This document shows positions 53,301 to 64,000 of a stretch of DNA of 64,000 nt, piece after piece (the first letter of the stretch is position 1; the number at the start of each line of letters is the position of its first letter). This DNA is from JACPYM01 sp963699175 (GTDB lineage Bacteria; Acidobacteriota; Blastocatellia; RBC074): contig OY969418.1 of assembly GCA_963699175.1 (NCBI GenBank), positions 7,006,001-7,070,000 on the forward strand, in the 5' to 3' direction. Under the pieces are notes generated by a model. The model was given only the letters and a program-made list of their open reading frames with translations, was not told the origin of the DNA and did not search any database. Position numbers and translations under genes: made by a program.

Positions 53301-54768
53301 GGATACCATTCCCATCCACCGAATTGTTCGCGCCTATCGGCGTCCAACTGCCAGCGTTGAACTGCGCAATGCGCGTGACTGATGTCTTCGGGTTGCACGC
53401 CGCGTTCGTGCAAATCCCGGCGATAAAACCACCCGCGTAGACCGTAGGCCCAATCGCCGCCACCGCGGTGATCGAGTTATCCACTCCATTGCCGACCGCT
53501 GTCCAACTGCCTGCGCTAAACTGCGCTACGTGATTGGCGGTCGTCGGGGTGCCACAGGCGGCATTGTTACAAATCCCGGTGAAATCGCCCCCCGCATAAA
53601 TCGTCGAACCGGACACAAATAACGAGAGCACATTGCTGTCGAAGCCATTGCCGACAGTTGACCAAGTGCCCGCGCCGAATTGCGCCACGCGATTGGCAGT
53701 TGTCGTCGCGCCACATGCGCCTGTGGTGCAAATCCCGCTGAAACTGCCACCGGCGTAGAGAACACCGCTGGCAAAGGCGAGCGCACTGACAGTGCTATTA
53801 AGTCCGTTGCCGACCGCCGTCCAAGTACCCGCGTTGAGTTGTGCAACGCGATTGGCGACGGTCGTGGTCATGCTACACAGCGCGTTGTCGCAAATCCGAT
53901 TAAAGTCGCCACCCGCGTAAAGCGTGGTGCCATCCACTGCCAATGCGTTGACCGTAGCAGGAAAGCCGTTACCAGCAGTTGACCAACTGCCGCCGCTGAA
54001 TTGCGCCACGCGATTGGCCTGCGTTGGAGTGCCGCACGCAAGGTTGTTGCAAATCCCGGTAAAGCCGCCGCCCGCGTAGAGCGTCGAGCCAATTATTGCC
54101 AACGCCTGGACATTGCCGCCGGTCAGCCCATTGCCGGTTGCCGTCCAAGTGCCGCCCATCAAAGAATATTGGGCTACTCCGTTGGCGGGGGTGGTGGCGC
54201 TGCACAACATATCATTGCAAATGCCGCTGAAGCCGCCGCCTGCGTATAGCGTGTCGCCCGACAGAGCTAGGGCGAAAACTTGACCACTCAACCCGTTGCC
54301 CACGCCTGACCAGTTCACCCCATCCCATTTCGCCACGCGATTGGCCAGCGTATTGCCCGCCGTCCTGAAAGCGCCGCCGACATACAAGTCGCTCCCATTC
54401 ACCAATAAGGCAAACACTACGCTGTCAACACCATCCCCAAAGAAACGGTTGTCCCACCCATCCGAGCATCCGGCCATAGCAGCGGTTGCGCTGCTAGCAG
54501 GCACAAAACGTGGCTCGCCTTTCGGGCCATAAGCTAGGCGATAACCTGCCGGGTTGAAGCTCCCTTGAATACCGGGTTTGAGCGTCCCGTCCGGATTGAG
54601 CACACCTGCCAACCCATTGCCGCCCTGCGCCACTTCATCGTTGCCGCGTTTTGCGCTCACGCGCCAGCCAGCCAGACTCAACCCAGCCACACTTAGTGCC
54701 AGAAAGAATAGGACAAGCTTGTTAAGCTTGAGACGGTGGCTATTGCGGAAGGCCGCTAGGAAGGACAT
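49483..54768 (-). CDS. Giant secreted protein with 14 propeller-like repeats and FPPNC C-terminal module
   Basis: 1761 residues. A signal region (LVLFFLALSVAGLSLAGW) is followed by 14 repeats of about 50 residues (111-830) with the pattern GNGL-x(8)-LYAGGxFTGICNNAACG-x(3-4)-ANRVAQF-x(4)-W. Repeats 1 and 8 are the short VAKWDG type without cysteines, so the array reads as two sets of seven, consistent with two 7-bladed propellers. Eleven repeats contain a CX4C pair. Three DUF11-like domains (about 830-1200) follow, for example KSFAVAQIPLNGTTTMSFQI. Further Ig-like and DUF11-like domains follow, then the terminal module (1458-1761). It is probably extracellular; no catalytic motif was seen. Confidence 0.87.
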   Translation of the reverse strand: MSFLAAFRNSHRLKLNKLVLFFLALSVAGLSLAGWRVSAKRGNDEVAQGGNGLAGVLNPDGTLKPGIQGSFNPAGYRLAYGPKGEPRFVPASSATAAMAGCSDGWDNRFFGDGVDSVVFALLVNGSDLYVGGAFRTAGNTLANRVAKWDGVNWSGVGNGLSGQVFALALSGDTLYAGGGFSGICNDMLCSATTPANGVAQYSLMGGTWTATGNGLTGGNVQALAIIGSTLYAGGGFTGICNNLACGTPTQANRVAQFSGGSWSTAGNGFPATVNALAVDGTTLYAGGDFNRICDNALCSMTTTVANRVAQLNAGTWTAVGNGLNSTVSALAFASGVLYAGGSFSGICTTGACGATTTANRVAQFGAGTWSTVGNGFDSNVLSLFVSGSTIYAGGDFTGICNNAACGTPTTANHVAQFSAGSWTAVGNGVDNSITAVAAIGPTVYAGGFIAGICTNAACNPKTSVTRIAQFNAGSWTPIGANNSVDGNGIQTLAVNGSDIYVAGFFKVAGPVPANRVAKWDGTNWSAVGNGLNGLVLSLVWSSGTLYAGGQFTGVCNDAACSSTTTANRVAQFSGGSWSAVGNGLNEQVNTLAVAGMTLYAGGDFTGICNNAACGATTTVNHVAQFAAGSWSTVGNGLNNTVRTLLVSGVTLYAGGTFDGICNNAACGTPTPANRVAQFSAGSWSTVGNGFDSNVNTLAASATTLYAGGGFTGICNDAACGAPTPGNHVAQIPLGGGSWAQVGNGLDNVVSALVFSGTTLYAGGAFTGICNNAACGSTTSANRVAQFDGVNWTTFGTGLNGQALAIAVAGSDFYAGGQFFSTAGCHPSINFAHFNGTFAPTINKSFAVAQIPLNGTTTMSFQINNPNAAVPLNNISFSDNLLGGLVVDTPPTVSTNTCGGNFNPALVGGETSITYQGGSLAGNGSCTITLKIKGTSPGAKTNTTGAVSSTESGPGGTSNTANLAVVAPPTVIKNFGVASIPLNAPGNVTSLSIMLTNPNMTVPLSGVGFSDAFPAGLQLASPINLNNGCGGLFTPALSPGGTSINLSGGMIAANSNCTISVDVTGTSVGDKQNTVTNLTAMESGAGVNSPPATLAVVAPPTISKAFSPATVMAGQPTTLTFTITNPAANTVALTGVSFIDNFPNAPNMVVSNPTNASTTCPGGVLQDAGGGALLPGDTGIKLISAMVGTAAPRTCTVTVNVTPNVQTTYNNVSGNVTSTNGGTGNQAMASLSTNTPPTINALGVARVQGSPLANSPIANVNDAEQAANTLAVTVNGGASATVNGVTVSNLTITGAGVVNANVIAAANASTASFTLRVTDSGGLFAEATLTVTVVIYLGGIADPLACTGPGSTAGVTLVLGNTGNTPLSVDNTTTFTNLVGVPGSCVVAPNVGTCNVTSGNLTYTAVLAANQTVTITYQTRVADGTPNGAQICSNNSASFGGGAPISLSACNTVTCPAVGPGVSFPVASEVSDQKAGSVLFYNLYSSSIAAPHQQNTRIAITNTNPGLPIAVHLFFVDGATCSIADSLVCLTPNQTASFLASDIDPGTTGYIVAVASDLVTGCPVDFNYLIGDEYVKLSSGHAANLAAEGFAALAGGLPACNGLSVTALLSFDGTSYNRAPRVLAASNVPARADGNDTLIVLNRFGGSLAAGASTLGSLFGILYDDAENPLSFTFTAGVCQFRSSLSSSFPRVAPRFEQFIPAGRSGWAKFYSQSDIALLGAQINFNPNAGTAANAFNQGHNLHKLMLTTAAVLTIPIFPPNC
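52275..53316 (-). repeat. Second heptad of propeller repeats
   Basis: Seven repeats (residues about 485-830), again opened by a VAKWDG-type repeat (NRVAKWDGTNWSAV). The last repeat (FFSTAGCHPSINFAHFNG) closes the array. Confidence 0.75.
53317..54438 (-). repeat. First heptad of propeller repeats
   Basis: Seven repeats (residues about 111-484) begin with the VAKWDG-type repeat and continue with six repeats carrying CX4C pairs, such as ICNDMLC and ICNNLAC. Confidence 0.75.
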
Positions 54769-55113
54769 CGCACTCTCCTCAAAGTTCTAAGCTGATGGGT
54801 GAACCTATGCACAGCACGGCGTCAGGCCAGGCACGCCTTACCACACAACTACATAGACTCATAGTTGGCGGACACCTTAACCGCGCAGATAGCGGCCAGG
54901 AGATCGCCAATGAAAAGCCTGTTTGATCAAATTGTCTATCGCGCGAACCAATCAATCACTGCTTGGGTAAGACTTCAGCAGTGCCTGTGAAGCATCAATT
55001 GGTTGCAAGAAGTCGCAAATGCGCTTTGATCATATCTGCGGTCAGCGCGATGCGCTACTGAGTTATGCTCCGTCTGATTCTTTTTACAACTTTTCAAAAT
55101 CGGCAGCCGCGCT
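54769..55113. other. Intergenic region between array genes 2 and 3
   Basis: 345 bases. No ORF, clear promoter boxes or palindrome longer than about 8 bp were seen. Confidence 0.4.
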
Positions 55114-58668
<3,555 letters not shown>

Positions 58669-58976
58669 CGTGTTTTCCTGGCGCTGCCGCACCGCCACGC
58701 GCGCTGTCACAAGCGCATCCTTTGATTTGTCTTGCACTACGGCTACGGTACTTGCGCCAGTCAACGTCATCTCGCGAATGATGCTGCGGGCGCAATAAAT
58801 CGGTTTGGTTTTGTTGGTGGTTGGGTGAGCGCGACTTTAATGCTTACTACACTGTGAGAAAGCCACGCCGACGCGCCGATAATTTATGCATGAGCGGGCG
58901 CGCTGTCAATCACTACGCCTTTCCCAAAGAGCTTTTGCAAACTTACTTGGCGAGGCTTGAAGTAAAGCGCTGCGGC

Positions 58977-60068
58977 TTAGCTAATCTCTATCCAGCGCTG
59001 TTCTGCGTGGGACTGTTTGATCGCGTCAACCACTTCCTGACAACGCAAGCCATCGGCAAAAGTCGCCGCGTGTGAAATCTCGGTGCGATTTTCGCGCACG
59101 GCCTGCACGGCTTCGCGCGCCAGGTGATAGAAGGAGCGCGCCCAGATGTTGTCGGGCAGCCAGGCGACTTCGCGCGCGCGGTCGGCCAGCGACATGTCTT
59201 CAAAGGCGTGGTTGAAGCCTTGCGCGGCGGAGAGCGATTCGTCGCCGTCGAGCACGATGGTGCCGTTTGTGCCGACGACGGTGATGTTGTTTTTGCCGCC
59301 GCTGGCAAAGTGCGCCGAGAGCAGCAGCGTCCCGTGAATCAAGCGCCCGCGCGGCGGCACAATCCGCAGCAGCGCCGTGATGTAATCATCGGTTTCATTC
59401 ACGCGCATTTCACCCGTCTTCGCATCCTTGCGCTCCGTTACCAGCGTCGCGACTGTGCTCGACACGGCCTCGATCTCGCCAAACAGCCAGCGCATTGCGT
59501 CTATCGCGTGCGAGCCGAGCGCGCCTAACAGACCGCCGCCCGCTGATTGTTGCGACCACCAATTCCACGGGCGCTGCGACGAGTGGCGGAAACCGGCGGC
59601 AATCGTCACGCTGACGTGTTGAATGTCGCCGACAAAACCCTCGTCAATCAATTCCTTCATGCGCCGCCAGGTCGGGTTGAAGCGCAATTCGTGATCAATG
59701 ATCGAGAGTTGAAAACGGTGCTGCGCGGCTTTCTCGTTCATTACGTGCGCTTCGGCAGCGTTCATCGCCATCGGCTTTTCGCAGATGACGTGTTTGCCCA
59801 CGTCGAGTGCGGCGAGCGCCATTTGTTGATGTAGATAAGGCGGCGCGCTGATAACGACCAGGTCTACCTCTGGCAGCGCGAGCAGTTCGTGATAATCCTG
59901 GCAGGCGTGTAGGATGCTAAACTCTTCGGCGGTCTTTTGCGCGTTCTCGCGACTGCCGCTACAGACAGCGGCCAACTCCGCGCCTTCACAAGCGCGGAAG
60001 GCCGGGGCTTGTGCGCTACGGGCGAATCCGGTGCCAATCAAGCCGACACCGACTTTATCGCTGTTCAT
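58977..60068 (-). CDS. Gfo/Idh/MocA family oxidoreductase
   Basis: 363 residues with GAGGGACG before the ATG. The N-terminal Rossmann domain starts VGVGLIGTGFARSAQAPAF and contains HVICEKPMAMNAAEAHVMNEKA, the EKP signature with the conserved Lys that binds cofactor and substrate. The C-terminal alpha/beta domain includes GGLLGALGSHAIDAMRWLFGEI. Members oxidise or reduce sugars and related polyols with NAD(P)H. The substrate is unknown. The gene lies directly upstream of the tandem surface-protein array, and a relic of its 3' end is found at the other end of the array. Confidence 0.92.
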   Translation of the reverse strand: MNSDKVGVGLIGTGFARSAQAPAFRACEGAELAAVCSGSRENAQKTAEEFSILHACQDYHELLALPEVDLVVISAPPYLHQQMALAALDVGKHVICEKPMAMNAAEAHVMNEKAAQHRFQLSIIDHELRFNPTWRRMKELIDEGFVGDIQHVSVTIAAGFRHSSQRPWNWWSQQSAGGGLLGALGSHAIDAMRWLFGEIEAVSSTVATLVTERKDAKTGEMRVNETDDYITALLRIVPPRGRLIHGTLLLSAHFASGGKNNITVVGTNGTIVLDGDESLSAAQGFNHAFEDMSLADRAREVAWLPDNIWARSFYHLAREAVQAVRENRTEISHAATFADGLRCQEVVDAIKQSHAEQRWIEIS

Positions 60069-60208
60069 TGTCGTCCCTCGTGTGTGTAGTTCTCAATCGA
60101 AGCGCGAGAAGTTTGTGAATATCGGATTACCTGCGCAACGCGATTACACCGAACTTTACGAGACTTTGCCCGGCATTTCCAGCTTAGCCCGGATTTTCTA
60201 TGACCGGA

Positions 60209-61729
60209 TTACCCAGCCGTGTTTTCCAAGTCATCAATATCGCTTTGAATAGCTTGCCAGCGTTGACGGTAATCGTAGGACAAACCGGGTACAGCGGCAA
60301 TGGCTTGGCTCACCGCCTCAGCTCGTATTGACAGCCTGCTGGCGGCAGTGCGTTTGGCTGCGGGCGTCAACGGCGCGCGAAAAACACGCGCTGACTCGGC
60401 GGCGCGTTTGAGCGCATTGAGCAACTGCGCTTGGCTGGATGAGGTGCCACGCAAACTGCGCAATCTGCCATTCAGGTCCTGCTCGTAATCGCGCACCAGC
60501 GCATCGAGCTGTTTGGAGATGCGCGCTCCAGTGGGATCAATCGCCTGTTCGGGTCTCTCCTGATTGATGTCGCCGGGTACGCCGCTGCCGGGCGGATAGA
60601 TGTAAGCCTGACTTTGCGAATTCTTTTCGCCGCGTACTATGACGCGTCTGATCTGATGATAAGCGTCTGGCCAAGTCAACTGTATTTGCTTGCGCACTGG
60701 CGCTGTCTGATTGGCCGCCCAGTTTTGGGTGGGATAGCCCATCAGGTTCAAGTAGAGGACGCCATTCTGGACACCCTTATTCTCTAAATAAATATCCCAA
60801 GTATTGTTTGGCGCAATGCCGGTGGCGAGAATCCGCAGTTCGCCATTCTCTTCTTGTTTGACTCTGGCTTCTCGCACAGTGATCAAGCGTGCGCCCCAAT
60901 TAGTCGCTGGCGGGGTTGAACCATTTTTTGGGCCAGCCTTGGCGGCGGTGCTCTTAGTCGGTTTCGTTGAACGCAATGTCAACGGGCTTGTCAATTCCAA
61001 ACCGAACTTCTTATTGGCTGCAATCTTGACGTGTTTGCTCTTACCGAGCAGGCTGGCAACAGCGCCAACGCCTGCCCCAATGCCTGCTCCCACACCTGCG
61101 CCGAGCAAAGCGCCGGTTACTAACCCACCTACAATGCCGCCGCTACCCGCGCCGCCGCCGACGAAAACGAGGCTGCGTTTGGAACTGGAATGGCCGCCTT
61201 CCAATAAGCCGTCTTGGTTGAGCGTCTTGCAATCTTCTTTAGTCAGAGGCGCCAGCACGCTGGTCAATTTAACAGTATCGGGCTGGCCGAAATTACAATC
61301 GCCTCTGGCTAGCCCGTTGATGGTCTCGACGCGGCAACGTTGCAAGGCAGTGAAGCTGACATCGATCATTGCGGGGCGTTTTGCGCTGGCCGGAAACACG
61401 CGATTGATCCGGCCAAGGACCTTGCTATCGCGCGGCACGATCACGGCGCCGCGCTGGTCGTTGATCGGTTCGACTACGCGCGCTTCGATCGGGTCGCCCG
61501 CTTTCGCGGTTTTGGAGTTAATCTCTCGCTCTAGACGGCACACCAGAATCGTTGGAGGGAGCAACGTGAAGCTCATGCTGGTCTCCCTCAGCAAAACCGG
61601 CGGGGTCAGTCCCCGCGGCGTACACCTGTTGGAACGCGACTGAGAAAAGGTCTTAAGCGGCAGCGCTGCCTGGCACGCAAATACGATAACCAACACAAGC
61701 GCACGATAGTTTGGCCTACATTGCTTCAT
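60209..61729 (-). CDS. Secreted glycine-zipper protein, paralog 2
   Basis: 506 residues with GAAAGGTG upstream. After a signal peptide (ALVLVIVFACQAALPLKTFS) comes a beta domain of about 100 residues (CRLEREINSKTAKAGDPIEARVVEPI... VIVPRDSKVLGRINRV), reminiscent of the VirB10/TrbI C-terminal fold. A glycine-zipper hydrophobic segment follows (GGGAGSGGIVGGLVTGALLGAGVGAGIGAGVGAVASLLG), then a beta-sandwich (about 300-390) and a helical tail. The same order is found in the adjacent paralog at 61977. The zipper suggests a role in outer-membrane pores or assembly, but I do not recognise the family. The promoter motif is shared with the paralog. Confidence 0.7.
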   Translation of the reverse strand: MKQCRPNYRALVLVIVFACQAALPLKTFSQSRSNRCTPRGLTPPVLLRETSMSFTLLPPTILVCRLEREINSKTAKAGDPIEARVVEPINDQRGAVIVPRDSKVLGRINRVFPASAKRPAMIDVSFTALQRCRVETINGLARGDCNFGQPDTVKLTSVLAPLTKEDCKTLNQDGLLEGGHSSSKRSLVFVGGGAGSGGIVGGLVTGALLGAGVGAGIGAGVGAVASLLGKSKHVKIAANKKFGLELTSPLTLRSTKPTKSTAAKAGPKNGSTPPATNWGARLITVREARVKQEENGELRILATGIAPNNTWDIYLENKGVQNGVLYLNLMGYPTQNWAANQTAPVRKQIQLTWPDAYHQIRRVIVRGEKNSQSQAYIYPPGSGVPGDINQERPEQAIDPTGARISKQLDALVRDYEQDLNGRLRSLRGTSSSQAQLLNALKRAAESARVFRAPLTPAAKRTAASRLSIRAEAVSQAIAAVPGLSYDYRQRWQAIQSDIDDLENTAG

Positions 61730-61927
61730 AAACGCACCTTTCTGTAAGACTGGGACAAGCCAGCCTTAGGCGGGTTCAGGGCGCTGACGGTTGAGTAATA
61801 CGCGCCAGCTAAACCGGAAACGTGGTTGCCTTATTTACCACTCCCGCGCGGCGCGCGCCGAAGAACCAACCCAAGGGCGATACTACTTGCTTGTGATAAA
61901 AGAAAAACTCTTAGCTTAGGCGTGCGC

Positions 61928-61956
61928 AGTGTATGCCGCGCCTGGCGACTTGTAAA
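61928..61956 (-). promoter_or_regulatory. Promoter of paralog 2 (minus strand)
   Basis: On the minus strand TTTACA (61951-61956) and TACACT (61928-61933) are separated by 17 bases. The same boxes, spacing and flanks (GGCTTTACAAG, CATACACTGCGC) occur before paralog 1. Confidence 0.65.
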
Positions 61957-61976
61957 GCCAACTGAATTCCCCAAAG

Positions 61977-63746
61977 TCAACGCGGCGGGCGCGTTCCGCT
62001 GGTTGTGGAGCCAGCCTGAGCGCCGGTGGCCACTCCGGGCGTAGTCGCCACCAATTGATTGATTTCGCGTTGTAGGTCTTGCCAACGCTGCGTGTATTCC
62101 GGCGGCGGTTTAACAAACGGCAAGAGCCGGTTGACCTGTGTGCTGCCGTTGCTCAACTCGCGTGCGGCGCGGCGGCGCACTTCAGGGGTGAGCGAACCGC
62201 GAAAGACGCGCGCCGATTCGGCCAAGCGGTCGAAGGCGTAGAGCAATTGCGCTTCGGGCGTGCCGCCGTCGCGTTCGTTCTCGAAGCTGTAAGTGCCCTC
62301 CGCCGTGCGCCACGCGCGCCGCGATTTCGCATAATCTTCGACCAGCGCGTCGAGCTTGTCGGCGATGCGCGTGCCTGTGGCCGAAGCCGTTTCACCTTGC
62401 CCAGTCGCGCCGCCACTCGCATTGCCGCCACTGCTCGCATTGCCCCCACCGCGAATGATTGGAGTTGTAGTACGCGTGCTGGTTTGGCCGCGCACCGTTA
62501 CGCGCTGAATCTGGTGATTTGGGTCGGGAACGGTCACTAGCCCGGTCGGGTAAGAAATGACCTGCGCCACCATGCCTTGCGGCGGATAGCCTTTGAGCTT
62601 GATGAGCAAAGTGCCTTGCTCGACCGAGTGTTCGGGCGCGAGCCGCCAACCAGCCGTCGGCGTTTGGGCAGTGACGGAAACACGCACCGTATCGTCCGAG
62701 CCGCGCTCTGCCAACACGGCGCTGAAGTTGACCATTTGCAGATCGCGCGGATCGGCTCCGTTATTGGGGCGCACCGCGACCGGGCTTGAACGCGGCGCCG
62801 AGCGAGCTGGCGGCGTTTTATTCGTAGGTGTACCGGTTGGACGCATGCGCGGCGCGGCGGAAGTTGGATTCGATTCGCGTGAACTGGGCTCGCGTGAGCT
62901 GGGCTCGCGTGAGCTGGGCGCTGCGTAAGCCGGATTCGGTTCGCGCGGGAGTGGTGGTTCGTTGTTGTAGACCGGATTGCCGGGCTGATACGGTTCAAGT
63001 CGTGACGGGCTGCTGGCGACGCGGTCGGATTCAACCGGCCCCGGCCGCAAGACGAGCGGCTGGGTTAGCTCTACGCCGATCCTGGCGCCAGGCTCGACCA
63101 CCGCTTCCTGGCCTTTGGCTAGCCAGACAGCAAAGACGCCGATGCCTGCGCCGACGCCCGCGCCCAAGAGCGCGCCAGCGGTGAAGGCGCCGATCAGTGC
63201 GCCCGCACCCGCACCGCCGCCAATAAAGGCTACAGTACGTTTGGTAGTGCTACCCTTGGCTCTGAGATTGCCATCTTCGTCGAAGCGATGGCGATCTTCA
63301 GCCGTCGCCGGCGCGAGCAAGCCGCTCAACTGGTAGCTCTGCCCGTCCGGTGTAATCAAGCGGTCAAAGCTGACTTCAATAATGCCCGAACGCCGCCTGC
63401 GCTGGGCACGCTGCGCCGATTCGACATGGCCTTCAACCAGGCTACCCAGCGGCACCAACACGCGTCCGCGCGCATCGGTCAGCGGCGCGATGACACGCGC
63501 TTTGAAACGATCGGCTGTCTGAGCAGTCTTGGAATCGAGCCGCGTCTCCATCCGGCAGGTAAGCAGTGTGCCGTCGGGCAAACTACTCGTGCCCGCCGGC
63601 AAATAAGTAGCGGGCGCCTCAGTGCCTTGACTGTCAGGCGGACGGCGCATGCGCCCTTGCGCCTGCGCGTCAAATGGCGCGGTGAGCTGCAACAACAGGG
63701 CTACAAGCAAGGTGGCGACTCGGCTGATCTGCCAATACTTTTTCAT
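61977..63746 (-). CDS. Secreted glycine-zipper protein, paralog 1
   Basis: 589 residues with AAGGAG upstream. The signal peptide is VATLLVALLLQLTAPFDAQA. The beta domain reads LTCRMETRLDSKTAQTADRFKARVIAPL and VLVPLGSLVEGHVESA. The glycine zipper is GGGAGAGALIGAFTAGALLGAGVGAGIG. A disordered P/S/R-rich linker (about 260-330) contains tandem SSREP units absent from paralog 2. The beta-sandwich and the helical tail with LAESARVFRGSLTPEVRRRAARELS match paralog 2 (AAESARVFRAPLTPAAKRTAA). The protein is probably periplasmic or outer-membrane associated. The identical domain order in two neighbouring genes indicates tandem duplication. Confidence 0.72.
   Translation of the reverse strand: MKKYWQISRVATLLVALLLQLTAPFDAQAQGRMRRPPDSQGTEAPATYLPAGTSSLPDGTLLTCRMETRLDSKTAQTADRFKARVIAPLTDARGRVLVPLGSLVEGHVESAQRAQRRRRSGIIEVSFDRLITPDGQSYQLSGLLAPATAEDRHRFDEDGNLRAKGSTTKRTVAFIGGGAGAGALIGAFTAGALLGAGVGAGIGVFAVWLAKGQEAVVEPGARIGVELTQPLVLRPGPVESDRVASSPSRLEPYQPGNPVYNNEPPLPREPNPAYAAPSSREPSSREPSSRESNPTSAAPRMRPTGTPTNKTPPARSAPRSSPVAVRPNNGADPRDLQMVNFSAVLAERGSDDTVRVSVTAQTPTAGWRLAPEHSVEQGTLLIKLKGYPPQGMVAQVISYPTGLVTVPDPNHQIQRVTVRGQTSTRTTTPIIRGGGNASSGGNASGGATGQGETASATGTRIADKLDALVEDYAKSRRAWRTAEGTYSFENERDGGTPEAQLLYAFDRLAESARVFRGSLTPEVRRRAARELSNGSTQVNRLLPFVKPPPEYTQRWQDLQREINQLVATTPGVATGAQAGSTTSGTRPPR
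62870..62925 (-). repeat. Tandem SSREP-encoding microrepeat
   Basis: The 15-base unit with GCTCGCGTGAGCTGG is repeated about three times and encodes SREPSSREPSSRES in the linker of paralog 1. The linker length is therefore likely to vary between strains. Confidence 0.6.
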
Positions 63747-63932
63747 AACACTCCTTTTCGATTGGTAATCTCAGGCGGGTTTACGGCTGCTTCAATCGAA
63801 TGCTCGGCCCACGTACAGCGGCGCAATCAGCCATACGTTTGGGGGGAGAAGCCAAACTAGATGAAGTACGAACCCGAAGGAAAACCCATAGCATGTATTC
63901 GCCCGGACGCTGGTTTCTTAAAGGGTGGGCGC

Positions 63933-63961
63933 AGTGTATGATGGCCGCCAATGCTTGTAAA
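63933..63961 (-). promoter_or_regulatory. Promoter of paralog 1 (minus strand)
   Basis: On the minus strand TTTACA (63956-63961) and TACACT (63933-63938) are separated by 17 bases, the same as before paralog 2. The leader to the ATG at 63746 is about 180 bases. Confidence 0.65.
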
Positions 63962-64000
63962 GCCAGTTGCCAATGACCAATTGCAAAGTTGTTTTTGCGC

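Noticed and set aside
52275..54438. Possible CRISPR-like repeat array
   Set aside because: The repeats are about 150 bp, in frame, and encode propeller blades; there are no short identical repeats with unique spacers.

Overview
The window looks like a chromosomal segment of a free-living Gram-negative bacterium. The gene content (Oar-type TonB-dependent receptor, PQQ-type propellers opening with WPQFRG, zinc-ribbon/TPR proteins, carboxypeptidase-regulatory domains, MlaFED genes, very large secreted modular proteins) is what I would expect from Acidobacteriota, perhaps Blastocatellia. That placement is inference from gene content only. No rRNA, tRNA, CRISPR, phage or transposase gene was recognised.

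Layout. 1-10.5 kb: 3' part of a TonB-dependent receptor, a secreted PQQ-type propeller, a PlsC-like acyltransferase on the other strand, a MarR regulator with a consensus promoter followed by pirin, YceI and nitroreductase genes (a redox/stress-flavoured cluster), a small exported protein and an M28 peptidase. 10.5-14.3 kb: a giant secreted protein with three lamin-tail domains. 14.3-15.1 kb: a 348-bp insertion with terminal inverted repeats and a 10-bp target duplication. 15.1-26.3 kb: BON protein, NHL protein plus LarE, glutamate dehydrogenase, an OmpA/PKD outer-membrane protein, a GT39/Agl23-like membrane protein, and a cupin / PQQ lipoprotein / cupin operon. 27-34 kb: rhodanese, zinc-ribbon TPR protein, MlaF-MlaE-MlaD lipid transport genes, S41 protease, DUF72. 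34.4-45.4 kb: a TetR regulator with an operator that recurs before the next gene, a sodium:solute symporter, two overlapping coiled-coil ORFs, a P1 peptidase operon, citrate synthase plus glutaredoxin, CDGSH and zinc-ribbon proteins, and a response regulator with an RsbRD-like partner. 45.6-58.7 kb: three giant secreted proteins in tandem on the minus strand. 59-63.7 kb: a Gfo/Idh oxidoreductase and two paralogous secreted glycine-zipper proteins.

The most unusual element is a family of four giant secreted proteins (1136-1761 residues, at 10530, 45602, 49483 and 55114). All end in the same 304-residue C-terminal module that terminates in FPPNC. The alignment has no gaps, and three copies are about 93% identical. 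The N-terminal parts are unrelated: lamin-tail repeats, a beta-helix with HYR domains, a 14-blade repeat region that reads as two 7-bladed propellers, and a beta-helix interrupted by long poly-glycine. This is the architecture expected of a shared sorting, anchoring or secretion module with swappable surface heads. I do not recognise the module as a named domain. A relic of the 3' end of the Gfo/Idh gene beyond the far end of the tandem array, opposite the intact gene, suggests the array arose by segmental duplication.

Start codons were moved to the best ribosome-binding site where upstream extensions looked non-coding. Function calls are from motif recognition without database searches.
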